Source: Verrucomicrobiales bacterium (GTDB lineage Bacteria; Verrucomicrobiota; Verrucomicrobiia; Limisphaerales; CANJXF01). From it: DNA of 41,595 nt. The stretch's first letter is position 1. Each line of letters starts with the position of its first letter. Made by a program: the position numbers and the translations under genes. Of the stretch, positions 32,691 through 41,595 are shown in pieces. A model generated the notes under the pieces. The model was not told where the DNA came from. It searched no databases and saw only the letters and a program-made list of their open reading frames with translations. The stretch is taken from assembly GCA_947478865.1 (NCBI GenBank), contig CANJXF010000040.1, positions 1 to 41,595 on the forward strand, in the 5' to 3' direction.

Positions 32691-35555
32691 TCACCGCAGG
32701 CTGGCGAGGAATGCGATCAGGTCCGCCGCTTCCTGTGCCGTCAAATTCTGCAGCAATCCTTCAGGCATCAGCGAAAGGTTTTGCGGCTGGTCTTTCAAGA
32801 TTGTTGCCGGATCGATTTTTACCACTGCGCCATCCGCGATTTTCAAATCCAGTTCGCTGGAATTTTTACTCACGATGAATCCGGTAAAATTCTCACCGCC
32901 CTTCGTTTCGATGGCATGGGACTGCCAAGGTTGCTCGACCACTTTGTTGGGCTGGAGGATTTGTTCCAGCAACGCCTCTCTCGTTTGATATTTCCCGGCA
33001 ACGCGACTCAGGTCCGGGCCGAAATCCTTTCCCTCTCCCACGACGCGATGGCAGCTGCTGCATTGCGCACCGCCCTGCGCCATAAATATCTTACGTCCGG
33101 AGTCCATATCGCCGGTGCGGGTGAGAATTATTTCCGGATTGGGATTTGCGCCCAAAGTTTTTCGACGCTGGCTCGCGGGCAGAAATCGTTCGAACAAGCC
33201 GCGCGTCGCGAGTTGCGCATGGTTGCCGCCCTGTGTGATAAGTTGCTCGCGTAATTTAGCAGGCCAGCTTTTATCCACCGCCGCAAAGTTGAGTGCCATC
33301 GCGCCGGCCGTGCTTTCCAGAAGTTTTCCAAGCTGCAGTTCATCCTGATTCTGCAAAGTGCGATGAATCGATTCTTCGCTCGCCGCAGATTTTTCCGGCG
33401 CAAGAGATTTGATCCAATCGCGCAGCAATTTCACCCCTTGTTCATCCACAATTGTCGAGCCCACAATCGGCATTCGACCCGAGCCTGTGGTCAGAGTTCG
33501 GTAGAGCAGCACCGAGCGAAAGGGTTCTCCCGCCGCGATAATTTCCGCGCCAGCGATCCCGAACGTGCCGCGCGTCGTGGGGTGATCGACCGTGAACGTT
33601 TTTGCCAGGGGCGTGCCGCCGTGCAAATACATTACGACCGCTCCGCCAGCTTCCGGGCGGTGACAATGTCCGCAATTGCTGTGCATCCATGAGCGCGCGC
33701 GCAATTCCAGCGGTGCTGATTCATCCTGCGGGTCGGCGAGCGGAAAACTTTTCGCATGCACTTTGCTTTTTTCCAGCAGACCGGCCCGAGCAAGAATATC
33801 GTATTGAGTTTCCCCTTTCGTGTCCGTGAGTTTGGCAAGCTGCTCGGGGATAAATGCATTGATAAAGCCGCGAGAATTCACATGGCACCGGGAACATTCG
33901 CTGCGACCGTAAAGACGCCAGGTCTGCTCGCGCTTGCCGCCGGGCGCATCTGCATCCTGAATGACCAAAGGCATTTCCGCACCGGCTTTTTCCACGAGGT
34001 CGCCATCGGTTTGCGCTTCGTTCCAGCGATAAGTGTAGCCGTTCCAGCCGTGCCCATCGAAGTGAAGCAATTGCGTTTCGAGACGGCGGTTTGACGCAGC
34101 ATCGCCACGCTTCATCTCCATGGAAAACGTGCGGAGGATCACGCTGTTCAACGGAAAAGTGTAATGTCCGCTGGTGCCGGCAATCTGCAATTCGCCCGGT
34201 ACCGCGACCGCAAAATCCTTGGTCGCAAAATCATTCCACGCTGGCGCGATGATGGAATACGGAACGACGCCAGACGAAAAACGATAGCCGCTGGTGGACG
34301 CGAATAGCCCGGTTTCGCTGAGCTTGCGCGGAAATTCTTGCGCGCGGTTGCCTCTCTCTGTCGGCGCAAGCTGGTAAATCCCGCCACCGGCGTAATCCAT
34401 GAAAAACAGTTCGTGCTGATTGTCTTCGGAGAAGCAGATGATACGAGACGTGCTGTGCGCGATTTCTTTGCGACCGGTAATTACGCCTTTCTCGCAGCGA
34501 AGTTCCCAAATCGTGCCGGTGTCCCAGTCGCCACAAACATACGAGTCGCGCAATCGCGGAAAACGATTTCCGTGATAAACCAATCCACCCGTGACCGAGG
34601 CGCCTTCGGTGTGCGGATAATAAGAAATCGGAGGCTCAATCGGCGTCGGTCCGCGCGGCCAGGAGGTATTCACCGGCATTGGGCCTTCCATTGCACTCCA
34701 CCCGCCGTTAAATCCGCCATGGTCGATGCGGAAAACCATCTCCCAGTTTTCCCAACCCACGTCGCCGACCCAGAGGGCTCCGTCGCGATAATCAAAGTTC
34801 ATCTTCCACGGATTTCGCATGCCATAAGCCCAAACCTCCGGGCGAGCGTTGGCCGTCTTCACGAACGGATTGCCCGGCGGAATACCGTAGTTTTTCCCGT
34901 TTCCAGGATGATCCACATCGACACGCAGAATCGACGAAAGCAAATCGCTGACGTCCTGGCCGGTTTTGTTCGGATCAGGAGGAGCCGGAGCGCCGCCGTC
35001 ACCCGTGGAGACATAAAGAAATCCATCGGGACCAAACTTTAGCGCGCCGCCGTTGTGACCTTTCGCCACCCAATCAACAATCGGATGGTGGCTCGCCAGA
35101 TCAATTTTCGGAAATTCCCCGGTGCTCATCGTAAAACGAGCGGCGCGCATCGCTTGGTTTGTCGGACAGAAAAGCGTGACGTAAACGAACCGGTTCGAAC
35201 TAAAATCGGGATGAAACGCGATGGAAAACGCGTGTGTTCCAGATCCCAGCAAATCTCGAAAATCAGCGACTAGAGAGGCAGTCAGGGCTTCGCGGTCGGT
35301 TGCGAAACTGTGAATTATCCCTTCGCGTTCGACGACCAAGGCCAGCGTGCTGCCCGGCACGAAGGCGAGGTCAGTAGGTTCCTTGAAAGTTAATTTTGGA
35401 AAAACGCGCACCGGCGAAAACGGCGCGGGCGGTTCAGGCGAACCGAATACTTTTGAGGTTGTCCACGGAACACGTTTTGTAACCGGTTCGGCAGCGTGCG
35501 CCGTGAAAAATTGAATCAGCGATAACGCTAAGATGACGAAAGGAATGGCGCGCAT
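32691..35555 (-). CDS. Sugar dehydrogenase (GSDH/PQQ type) fused to three cytochrome c motifs
   Basis: A 954-residue secreted protein from the ATG at 35555 (MRAIPFVILALSLIQF...); a TTG four codons earlier is possible. Residues about 45-400 form a beta-propeller of the glucose/sorbosone dehydrogenase family (FGPDGFLYVSTGDGGA, EVWAYGMRNPWKM, WVGDVGWENWE). The middle has CSRCH at 554-558 and CGHCH at 628-632, matching SO2930-type dihaem proteins. The end is a putative haem-binding domain with CSSCH at 832-836 and DFGPDLSRVAGKY. Three haems could carry electrons away from sugar oxidation at the cell surface. The 3' end is 26 bases from the convergent transglutaminase gene. Confidence 0.88.
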   Translation of the reverse strand: MRAIPFVILALSLIQFFTAHAAEPVTKRVPWTTSKVFGSPEPPAPFSPVRVFPKLTFKEPTDLAFVPGSTLALVVEREGIIHSFATDREALTASLVADFRDLLGSGTHAFSIAFHPDFSSNRFVYVTLFCPTNQAMRAARFTMSTGEFPKIDLASHHPIVDWVAKGHNGGALKFGPDGFLYVSTGDGGAPAPPDPNKTGQDVSDLLSSILRVDVDHPGNGKNYGIPPGNPFVKTANARPEVWAYGMRNPWKMNFDYRDGALWVGDVGWENWEMVFRIDHGGFNGGWSAMEGPMPVNTSWPRGPTPIEPPISYYPHTEGASVTGGLVYHGNRFPRLRDSYVCGDWDTGTIWELRCEKGVITGRKEIAHSTSRIICFSEDNQHELFFMDYAGGGIYQLAPTERGNRAQEFPRKLSETGLFASTSGYRFSSGVVPYSIIAPAWNDFATKDFAVAVPGELQIAGTSGHYTFPLNSVILRTFSMEMKRGDAASNRRLETQLLHFDGHGWNGYTYRWNEAQTDGDLVEKAGAEMPLVIQDADAPGGKREQTWRLYGRSECSRCHVNSRGFINAFIPEQLAKLTDTKGETQYDILARAGLLEKSKVHAKSFPLADPQDESAPLELRARSWMHSNCGHCHRPEAGGAVVMYLHGGTPLAKTFTVDHPTTRGTFGIAGAEIIAAGEPFRSVLLYRTLTTGSGRMPIVGSTIVDEQGVKLLRDWIKSLAPEKSAASEESIHRTLQNQDELQLGKLLESTAGAMALNFAAVDKSWPAKLREQLITQGGNHAQLATRGLFERFLPASQRRKTLGANPNPEIILTRTGDMDSGRKIFMAQGGAQCSSCHRVVGEGKDFGPDLSRVAGKYQTREALLEQILQPNKVVEQPWQSHAIETKGGENFTGFIVSKNSSELDLKIADGAVVKIDPATILKDQPQNLSLMPEGLLQNLTAQEAADLIAFLASLR

Positions 35556-35609
35556 TGAAGCATACAACTACGGGAAACTTCACGAAGAGAAAAGTTGTTT
35601 CGCGCGAAA

Positions 35610-35860
35610 CGGTGGTCACAAATATCCGCGTTGGTTCCGTTATTCAAGACCGCCAGATTCGTCAACCCGGCATAGATCGCGTTGCTTGCATTGCTGAATC
35701 GCGCTGCCGCATGAAAATATTCCCCTTTGCGGTTCGTTCGGAAGAATCCCACCGGTTCACCGGTCACAGCGGGCACCGCATTGGTGTTGTCCGTCCAAAT
35801 TGTGACTGTCGCATTGGTTTTCGCCGCGCCGATCACATCCGCCAGACCTGCGATTGTGCG
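35610..35860 (-). pseudogene. RHS-type repeat protein remnant (fragment)
   Basis: A short open segment, with no start codon, bounded by a TAG stop at 35861-35863. It reads RTIAGLADVIGAAKTNATV, then GEPVGFFRTNRKGEYFHAA, then NLAVLNNGTNADI. The end motif resembles the RHS/YD-repeat segments of verrucomicrobial proteins that continue with TNADIVTN and FTYDADGNL. After NADI the frame is lost. It is a decayed piece rather than a gene, and it lies between the dehydrogenase and a lipoprotein gene. Confidence 0.5.
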
Positions 35861-35893
35861 CTAAATCATTTTGCTGGCATGCCCGCTGACATC

Positions 35894-36298
35894 TCAGGGT
35901 AATGGCTCCAGCCTCTTCACTTTGATAAGCCATCGATCTTCGAAGGTTCTCGCCTGGTCATTTGTATGCATGACCAACGGCTTGCCCGTTTGCTGGCTCA
36001 GTGGAAAACCAGATGTCAAAAGCCCGTCGACACGCACCTTCCCTGCTTTTACCTCATTTGTCATGTAGCAACGGCCATCGGTATTCACCAAGATAGCCTG
36101 CTTAGGCTTGAAATCCTTGAATAAGGGACCAGTCTCAATCACAAGAATGACGCAATCCTGTCCCGAGCCTTCCCAAGTGTATAGGCGAGCGGACTCAATC
36201 GTCCCCGTCCACTGACCGACCTTCCTGGGGAATGTATAGCAACCGAGCAGGCACAACGATGCCAGAATCGAGGAAATAAGGATAATTCGTGTCTTCAT
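35894..36298 (-). CDS. Lipoprotein of unknown function beside RHS remnants
   Basis: A 134-residue protein with signal peptide MKTRIILISSILASLCLLGC; the lipobox LLGC puts the lipidated Cys at residue 20. The mature part is beta-rich, with a WTGTIESARLYTWEGSGQD segment and an ILVNTDGRCYMTNE segment. No family was recognised. The start overlaps the stop of a broken upstream frame (NLMR, then TGA) by ATGA. Sitting between two RHS remnants, it could be an immunity protein to a lost toxin domain; this is inference. Confidence 0.6.
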   Translation of the reverse strand: MKTRIILISSILASLCLLGCYTFPRKVGQWTGTIESARLYTWEGSGQDCVILVIETGPLFKDFKPKQAILVNTDGRCYMTNEVKAGKVRVDGLLTSGFPLSQQTGKPLVMHTNDQARTFEDRWLIKVKRLEPLP

Positions 36299-36425
36299 CG
36301 CATCAAATTGATGACCTTTTCTGCCAGAAAGAGCGGCATCACGTCATGATTGACATCGCTTCCATAGACCGTGAGTTGTCCGGCATCACGTTGGTCACAA
36401 TATCCGCGTTGGTTTCGTTATTCAA
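36299..36425 (-). pseudogene. Second RHS-like remnant and broken C-terminal frame
   Basis: One frame reads EQLNNETNADIVTN, the same motif as the fragment at 35610-35860. At nucleotide level AATAACGAAACCAACGCGGA closely repeats the copy near 35623-35642. A second frame reads GQLTVYGSDVNHDVMPLFLA and ends NLMR with a TGA that overlaps the lipoprotein start. Neither frame has a start codon. A frameshifted or recombined RHS C-terminus fits; the region up to 36516 holds nothing else recognised. Confidence 0.4.
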
Positions 36426-36516
36426 TTGTTCAGGTCTTTAACCATGTCGCGTTCCAATCTCGCACACCCAACCTAGTTAGTTTTTCTCCCCGCGCCATCA
36501 CAAGCCGTCTGACGAG

Positions 36517-37962
36517 CTAAGCCAAAATTCCTTTCACAACTTCACCATGCACGTCGGTCAACCGATAATCTCTCCCTTGAAATTTGTAAGTCAGTTTCTC
36601 GTGATTGATCCCCATCAAGTGCATAATGGTCGCCTGCAGGTCATGCACGTGAACCGAATTCTCCACGACGCTGTAACTGTAGTCATCCGTCGCACCGTAG
36701 GTCGTTCCCGGCTTCACTCCGCCGCCACACATCCACATTGTGAAACATCGAGGGTGATGATCTCGACCGTATTCTGTTGCGGTCAATTTCCCCTGCGAAT
36801 AACTGGTGCGCCCAAATTCGCCACCCCAAATGACCAGGGTGTCTTCGAGCAATCCGCGCCGCTTCAGATCGGTGACCAGCGCGTAACCGGCTTGATCGAC
36901 ATCCTTGGCTTGCTTGCGAATCCCGTTTGGCAAACCGCCATGATGATCCCAGCCAGGATGATAAAGCTGGATGAAACGCACATCGCGTTCCGCCATGCGG
37001 CGGGCCAATAGACAATTCGCGGCAAACGTTCCCGGCTCTCTGGCTTCCTTTCCGTAGAGTTCAAAAGTCTCGTCCGACTCCTTCGAGAGATCCATCGCGT
37101 CCGGAACACTAGTCTGCATGCGATAGGCCATTTCATATTGAGCAACGCGCGCGTTGATGTCCGGGTCGCCCAGGTCGTGATATTGCAGCGCGTGCAATTC
37201 AGCGAGGCGATCCAACATCTTGCGGCGACTCCCAGCGGAAATGCCGTCGGGATTCTTTAAAAACAAGACTGGATCCTTGCCGTTACGAAATTGCACGCCT
37301 TGATGGTTGCTCGGCAAAAATCCATTGCCCCAAAGCCGCGAATAAAGCGGTTGATCAATGCGATCCTTGGAAATCAAAACAACGAAGCCCGGCAGGTTTT
37401 CATTCGCGCTCCCCAGCCCGTAACTCAGCCACGCACCGATCGAAGGGCGACCGGGCAGTTGATGACCCGTTTGAAAAAATGTGATCGCCGGATCGTGGTT
37501 GATATGCTCGGTATTGATCGAGTGGATGAAACACAAGTCGTCGGCCATCCTGGCGGTGTTCGGAAGCAGCTCGCTAATCCATGCGCCGGATTTCCCATAC
37601 TGAGCGAAGTCGAAAATCGAGGCCGCGATGGGCAACGTCGCCTGGTTTGCCGACATTCCGGTGAGGCGTTGGCCCATGCGCACGCTGGCGGGCAGGTCGT
37701 GGCCGTTCAGCTTTTTCAGGAGCGGTTTGTGATCGAACAAATCGAGCTGCGAGGGACCGCCGCTCATGAAAAGGTAAATGATCCGCTTCGCTTTGGGTGC
37801 GAAGTGCGGCTGGCCGAGAATGCCCTTGATCGCATTCGACTTCGGCGCTCCCAGCAAATCACGATTCATCAGCCCGGAGAGAGCCATGCCGCCAAGGCCG
37901 AGCGCAAATCGGCCGAAAAAATCGCGCCGGTTCATCGCAAAATTTACGTGGGTGCAATTCAT
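36517..37962 (-). CDS. DUF1501 family protein with twin-arginine-like signal (second copy)
   Basis: A 481-residue DUF1501 protein. The twin-arginine motif [20 protein letters not shown] begins at residue 11, after [10 protein letters not shown]; the internal ATG at 37935 is an alternative start. Features shared with the first copy are [39 protein letters not shown] and the C-terminal [24 protein letters not shown]. It starts 1 base after the stop of the PSD1 gene, so it is translationally linked. Function as for the first copy. Confidence 0.88.
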   Translation of the reverse strand: MNCTHVNFAMNRRDFFGRFALGLGGMALSGLMNRDLLGAPKSNAIKGILGQPHFAPKAKRIIYLFMSGGPSQLDLFDHKPLLKKLNGHDLPASVRMGQRLTGMSANQATLPIAASIFDFAQYGKSGAWISELLPNTARMADDLCFIHSINTEHINHDPAITFFQTGHQLPGRPSIGAWLSYGLGSANENLPGFVVLISKDRIDQPLYSRLWGNGFLPSNHQGVQFRNGKDPVLFLKNPDGISAGSRRKMLDRLAELHALQYHDLGDPDINARVAQYEMAYRMQTSVPDAMDLSKESDETFELYGKEAREPGTFAANCLLARRMAERDVRFIQLYHPGWDHHGGLPNGIRKQAKDVDQAGYALVTDLKRRGLLEDTLVIWGGEFGRTSYSQGKLTATEYGRDHHPRCFTMWMCGGGVKPGTTYGATDDYSYSVVENSVHVHDLQATIMHLMGINHEKLTYKFQGRDYRLTDVHGEVVKGILA

Positions 37963-37963
37963 A

Positions 37964-40900
37964 TCAACGCCTCATCACCGTTTCGTCATAATTAAAAAGC
38001 GCCTGCGCCAAAACCGTTCCAGCGGCCAGTTCCACCGGGTCGAGTTTCGCATCGTTTTTCGCTTCGCCCATTTTCAGCAGCTGTTCGACCGCGCTCGCGT
38101 CGCCTCGGAAATACTCATGCTGTTCAGCGAAAAGCTTTTTCAAAACCACCAGCTCTTTCGCCGACGGCTTGCGGCTGGTCATGACGCGGAACACCCAATT
38201 GATGCGTTCATCGGAGGTTGCGCCGCCTTCGCGCAGCATGCGCTGGCTGAGCAACCGCGCCGCCTCCACGATTTGTATATCATTGAGCAACGCCAGCGAT
38301 TGCAGGGGCGTGCTCGTATTCTGGCGTCGCGCGGTGCAATAGCTGCGGTCCACGGCGTCAAATGTCGCCATGGCCGGCGGCGGCACCGTGCGTTTCCAAA
38401 AGGTGTAAAGCGAGCGGCGATGCAAATCGTCGCCGTGACCCTGCTCATATTTTTGGCTCCCTGTGATCAACCACAAACCTTCCGGCTGATACGGCTTGAC
38501 GCTCGGACCTCCAATTTTTTCGACCAGCAAATCGCTCAGCGCGAGCGCCTGATCACGAATCATCTCCGCGGTCAAACGTCGAGAAGGACCACGCGCCAGC
38601 AATTCATTGTGCGGATCGCGCGCCAGCAATTCGGGCGAGGCGTGCGACGACTGGCGATAGGTCGCGGACAAAGCGATTTTGCGCAGAAACAATTTCACGT
38701 CCCAACCGGAGGCGATGAAATCCCGGGCCAGCCAATCGAGCAATTCGGGATGGGTCGGCTGCGATCCCTGGCTGCCAAAATTGTCGCTCGTCTCCACAAT
38801 TCCGCGACCGAACATCATTTGCCAAAAACGATTCACGGTGACGCGCGCGGTGAGCGGGTGCTCTGGCAGCAAAAGCCATTTCGCAAGGCCCAGTCGATTC
38901 GTCTCTTCGCCCGGAGGAAAATGGGGCAACGACGCCGGCGTGTTGGCCAAGACCGGTTCGCCGGGAGCGTCGTATGCGCCGCGCTTCAAAACGAACGCGG
39001 GCTTGGGCTTCGACATTTCCTGCATCGTCATGATCTCAGGAATCTGATTCACAAACTTCGTTTGCTCATCGCGCAGCGCGTGCAGTTCCGCCAAGGTTTT
39101 CTGCGCAGGCGCGAAGTGGTTGGCGAAAAAATAATCAAAAAGCGCCGCGCGTTGGGCGGCATCGAGTTTGTCGGAAGGGGCACTGAGCCAATTTGTTAAA
39201 CTGTTCCCGCCCGCAAGCTGGGCCATCTCGATCGGTGTCAGAGCGCGATCAAAAACTTGCAACTCATCAACCGCTCCCCCTTTGAAACCGGCATCGCGAA
39301 ACCGATAACCGATGGCCAGCTCCGGTTCGCCGTTTTCATACGTAATATCTCTCGATAACGCGTCACGAATGACTTCGGTTTCCGCAGGCGCGCCGTTGAT
39401 TGAAACCTTCACCCCTTGCGCGCGGCTCGACCCGTCGTAGCTCACGGCGACGTGCACCCATTCGTTCGTCGGCAAAACATTTTTGCCAGCCACTTTCAAA
39501 GAATTCCCCGGCCACATGTGATACAGGCCGAACGCGACCTTACCCTCTTCCAGCAATAATTCGTAGCCGCGGCTGGCCGCGTCCGCCGAGGCTTTGCTGT
39601 GGTGCAAAACGACAAAGCGCGGCGCATGCGACGGCGTGCGCACCCAAAGCGAAAATGTAAATGGATCCGCGCGGTTGAACGAACCGATCTTGCCAAACGT
39701 GAATCCGTTTTCGCCGCTCAATTGGGTGGCGCGCCCGAATTTTCCATCGATGAGCTGTGGATTTTCGACTGCCTTCGCGTGGTTGGTCGGCGCGACCAGA
39801 TTGACAACTTGATTGGAGACAATCTCGTCGAAAGCGTAACGCGCGATCAGGTTGGTGATGGCGGGAACGGCCTTATCGCGCTTGCCCAGCCATTCAGAAA
39901 ATTCTCCCTGCGCCTGCTCGCGCAATTTGAGCAATTGACCTTCTTTGTCGGCAATTCGCTGTTTCAGATCGGCAATTTTCTTGTCCTGGTCCGGCGTGCT
40001 CAATAGCAGCGCGGGAACCGGCGTCGCCTCGGTGAAATAGGAGCTCTGCCCCGACTCATCAATGTTTTGGAAAAAGGCAAACAACGAATAAAAATCACGC
40101 TGCGTGATCGGATCGAATTTATGATCGTGACAGCGGGCGCATTCCGTCGTCAGCCCGAGAAACGCCATGCTGAAGGTGTTCACGCGATCCACCACATACG
40201 CGACGCGAAACTCTTCCGGCACGATTCCACCCTCTTCATTTTGGTTGTGCAACCGGTTGAAGGTCGTCGCAAGCCGCTGTTCTCTCGTCGCGTTTGGCAA
40301 CAAATCTCCGGCGACTTGCCACGTCACGAATTTGTCATACGGGAGATTCTGGTTGAAAGCTTGAATGACCCAATCGCGATAGGCCCAGACCGGACGATAG
40401 CGATCGACCTGGTAGCCGTGCGTGTCGGCAAAGCGCGCCAGATCGAGCCAATCCACCGCCATGCGTTCGCCAAAGCGGGGCGAAGCGAGCAATCGATCTG
40501 TGACCTTTTCGTAAGCCTCTTTCGATTTGTCGGCGAGAAAATCATCGACCTCTTTTGGCGTGGGCGGGATCCCGGTTAAATCCAGGCTGACGCGACGCAA
40601 CCAGGTTTCTTTCGTCGCTTCGGGCGCGGGCTTGAGCTTCTCTTTTTGTAAACGGGCGAGGACAAATTTATCGAGCGGATCACGCGACCATTTCGTTGAT
40701 TTGGTGACAGGAGGCGCCTGATTTTTTGGAGCGACGAACGCCCAGTGCATTCCCCAGTTCGCGCCTTCGTCCACCCAGCGCGTGAGCAAACTGATTTCCT
40801 GTTTGGTGAGAGTCCGATTCGAATCCGGCGGGGGCATGAGGTCGTCGGGATTCGAGGTGCTGATGCGCCGGACCAGTTCGCTCTCTCGGCTTTTGCGCGG

Positions 40901-41125
40901 AACGATCACCGGCTCTTTCGTGCGAAGCGCGCCTTCTTTGGTGTCGAGCCGCAAATCGGCTTTGCGCTTCTTTGGGTCCGGCCCGTGGCATTTGTAGCAC
41001 TTATCCGAAAAGATCGGCAGCACTTCGCGGCTGAAATCAACGGGAGCCGCCGTTGCCTGAAGCAACAGAGCAAAAACAGCTATAATTGGAGTGGCAAATC
41101 TCATCGAGTGCTGATTCCGGATCAT
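37964..41125 (-). CDS. PSD1-type cytochrome c protein with DUF1549, LamG-like and DUF1553 domains (second copy)
   Basis: A protein of about 1053 residues from the ATG at 41125; an ATG seven codons later is equally possible. The open frame extends further upstream, but that part is coded by a repeat element and has no signal. After a signal peptide comes CYKCH at 43-47, then DUF1549 with [11 protein letters not shown] near 329-339, and a short charged coiled coil. Residues 428-640 are a concanavalin/LamG-like sandwich ([32 protein letters not shown]) absent from the first copy, and DUF1553 ends the protein ([20 protein letters not shown]). The insertion suggests binding to a glycan. It forms an operon with the DUF1501 gene. 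Confidence 0.9.
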   Translation of the reverse strand: MIRNQHSMRFATPIIAVFALLLQATAAPVDFSREVLPIFSDKCYKCHGPDPKKRKADLRLDTKEGALRTKEPVIVPRKSRESELVRRISTSNPDDLMPPPDSNRTLTKQEISLLTRWVDEGANWGMHWAFVAPKNQAPPVTKSTKWSRDPLDKFVLARLQKEKLKPAPEATKETWLRRVSLDLTGIPPTPKEVDDFLADKSKEAYEKVTDRLLASPRFGERMAVDWLDLARFADTHGYQVDRYRPVWAYRDWVIQAFNQNLPYDKFVTWQVAGDLLPNATREQRLATTFNRLHNQNEEGGIVPEEFRVAYVVDRVNTFSMAFLGLTTECARCHDHKFDPITQRDFYSLFAFFQNIDESGQSSYFTEATPVPALLLSTPDQDKKIADLKQRIADKEGQLLKLREQAQGEFSEWLGKRDKAVPAITNLIARYAFDEIVSNQVVNLVAPTNHAKAVENPQLIDGKFGRATQLSGENGFTFGKIGSFNRADPFTFSLWVRTPSHAPRFVVLHHSKASADAASRGYELLLEEGKVAFGLYHMWPGNSLKVAGKNVLPTNEWVHVAVSYDGSSRAQGVKVSINGAPAETEVIRDALSRDITYENGEPELAIGYRFRDAGFKGGAVDELQVFDRALTPIEMAQLAGGNSLTNWLSAPSDKLDAAQRAALFDYFFANHFAPAQKTLAELHALRDEQTKFVNQIPEIMTMQEMSKPKPAFVLKRGAYDAPGEPVLANTPASLPHFPPGEETNRLGLAKWLLLPEHPLTARVTVNRFWQMMFGRGIVETSDNFGSQGSQPTHPELLDWLARDFIASGWDVKLFLRKIALSATYRQSSHASPELLARDPHNELLARGPSRRLTAEMIRDQALALSDLLVEKIGGPSVKPYQPEGLWLITGSQKYEQGHGDDLHRRSLYTFWKRTVPPPAMATFDAVDRSYCTARRQNTSTPLQSLALLNDIQIVEAARLLSQRMLREGGATSDERINWVFRVMTSRKPSAKELVVLKKLFAEQHEYFRGDASAVEQLLKMGEAKNDAKLDPVELAAGTVLAQALFNYDETVMRR

Positions 41126-41173
41126 ACCCGAACGACCCTCAACCAAGCAATGCTCGGCTTCCATCAGAAAGCA

Positions 41174-41328
41174 ATTACTACAAGTCATCTCATAAATACC
41201 GGAGCGCGGATGTGTCGTCCTCGACCAGCCGCAGCAGATGGCGCATTTCATTGGTATTCGAGTCCGCTGCGGCTGGTCCTTTGAACACAGCCGCGCTCCG
41301 TTCGCTATTTATGAGATGCGTTCTAGTA
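41174..41328. repeat. 155-base inverted-repeat element (MITE/REP-like) upstream of the second PSD1 gene
   Basis: Left arm 41185-41234 and right arm 41265-41317 are inverted copies with small indels. They share CATCTCATAAATA/TATTTATGAGATG at the ends, GGAGCGCGG, GTGT and GACCAGCCGCAGC. Weaker pairing, TTACTA (41174) with TAGTAA (41323), extends the element. The centre is about 30 bases. It lies in the promoter region of the PSD1 gene and overlaps an apparent upstream extension of its frame. Its size and ends suggest a non-autonomous mobile element. Confidence 0.72.
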
Positions 41329-41336
41329 AGGCCCTT

Positions 41337-41595
41337 TCATTTGCGCTTTCGCCAGCGGTGGAAGCCGAGCAGCACTGTGCCGAGGGTGGTCAAAGCGATT
41401 GTGCTCGGTTCGGGAATGCCGATGATGGTTTGCGTTCCGGCATAGATGGTAGTATCGGAAATTTTGTGTTTGGGTCGGGTTGTTAGTTTTTGTCCTTTTG
41501 CTCCGGGGCTAGCCCCGGAGCAAAAAATCTTTTTCCAAACATAATGGCAAATTGATTGGCCGCTTGCGCCCATTGCGGTGGTGCTTTTTGCCACG
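41337..41595 (-). CDS. PEP-CTERM protein, C-terminal part, cut by the window edge
   Basis: The open frame runs off the right edge of the window. It ends with IPEPSTIALTTLGTVLLGFH and a basic RWRKRK tail: the PEP motif, a hydrophobic helix and Arg/Lys cluster that exosortase recognises. Such proteins are sorted to the cell surface and are linked with extracellular polysaccharide. A 30-base perfect palindrome (41496-41525) lies within the frame, so the upstream part may be a disrupted gene. The sorting signal is certain; whether the gene is intact is not. Confidence 0.7.
   Translation of the reverse strand, partial: VAKSTTAMGASGQSICHYVWKKIFCSGASPGAKGQKLTTRPKHKISDTTIYAGTQTIIGIPEPSTIALTTLGTVLLGFHRWRKRK
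41496..41525. repeat. 30-base perfect palindrome inside the PEP-CTERM frame
   Basis: TTTTGCTCCGGGGCT at 41496-41510 is exactly complementary to the following 15 bases, with no loop other than the central CTAG. A-runs and T-runs flank it on both sides, so it could act as a terminator in both directions or be a mobile palindromic repeat. Confidence 0.7.

Noticed and set aside
1-41595. CRISPR arrays, tRNA and rRNA genes
   Set aside because: No regularly spaced short repeats, no cloverleaf with a TPsiC arm and no ribosomal RNA motifs were seen by eye.

Overview
The window looks like a chromosomal piece of a Verrucomicrobiota bacterium, probably of the Pedosphaera/Limisphaerales type. This rests on gene content, not on a marker gene: two gene pairs that join a cytochrome-linked DUF1549/DUF1553 protein to a DUF1501 protein, an H-X9-DG pseudopilin, a PEP-CTERM sorting tail, a large sugar dehydrogenase/cytochrome fusion, RHS remnants and several palindromic repeats. 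No rRNA, tRNA or CRISPR array was seen.

Layout. 1-170: the 3' end of an IS3-family element. 171-4399 (minus): type II secretion/pseudopilus operon gspF-H-I-J-K, every junction a 4-base ATGA overlap. 4790-5938 (plus): a GT21/HpnI-like glycosyltransferase. 6016-8554 (minus): a two-gene ABC exporter. 8665-9003: a cobalamin riboswitch with a hairpin-rich leader and a terminator, ahead of a secreted lectin-like protein and a pseudopilin (9099-10993). 11399-15838 (minus): the first DUF1501/PSD1 pair. 15947-19508 (plus): rarA, 5-formyl-THF cyclo-ligase and RNase Y. 19537-20467 (minus): a small lipoprotein and a coiled-coil membrane protein. 20841-25891 (plus): a five-gene amino-sugar operon. 25901-26365 (minus): an HTH/zinc-ribbon protein. 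26526-32664 (plus): membrane protein, MoxR, DUF58 and transglutaminase operon. 32691-41125 (minus): a three-haem sugar dehydrogenase, a lipoprotein between RHS remnants, and the second DUF1501/PSD1 pair. The right edge holds a 155-base inverted repeat and the tail of a PEP-CTERM protein.

The most interesting system is the amino-sugar operon. Its second and third genes look like a eukaryotic O-GlcNAcase cut in two at the domain boundary. One is a cytosolic GH84 enzyme with the stalk region, the other a separate GNAT protein matching the C-terminal HAT-like domain of animal OGA; they overlap by 4 bases. The bacterial GNAT keeps an acetyl-CoA-binding signature. Around them lie a PTS EIIC-like permease with no EIIA or EIIB, carrying Asn where the family usually has a conserved His, an ATP-dependent GlcNAc kinase, and a SIS-domain protein of the UPF0309 type. 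Together they suggest import of a beta-GlcNAc compound, hydrolysis inside the cell and phosphorylation to GlcNAc-6-phosphate.

The second notable system is the cobalamin riboswitch that controls a secreted protein with no known B12 function. All functional calls come from reading the translated sequence; no database search was run.
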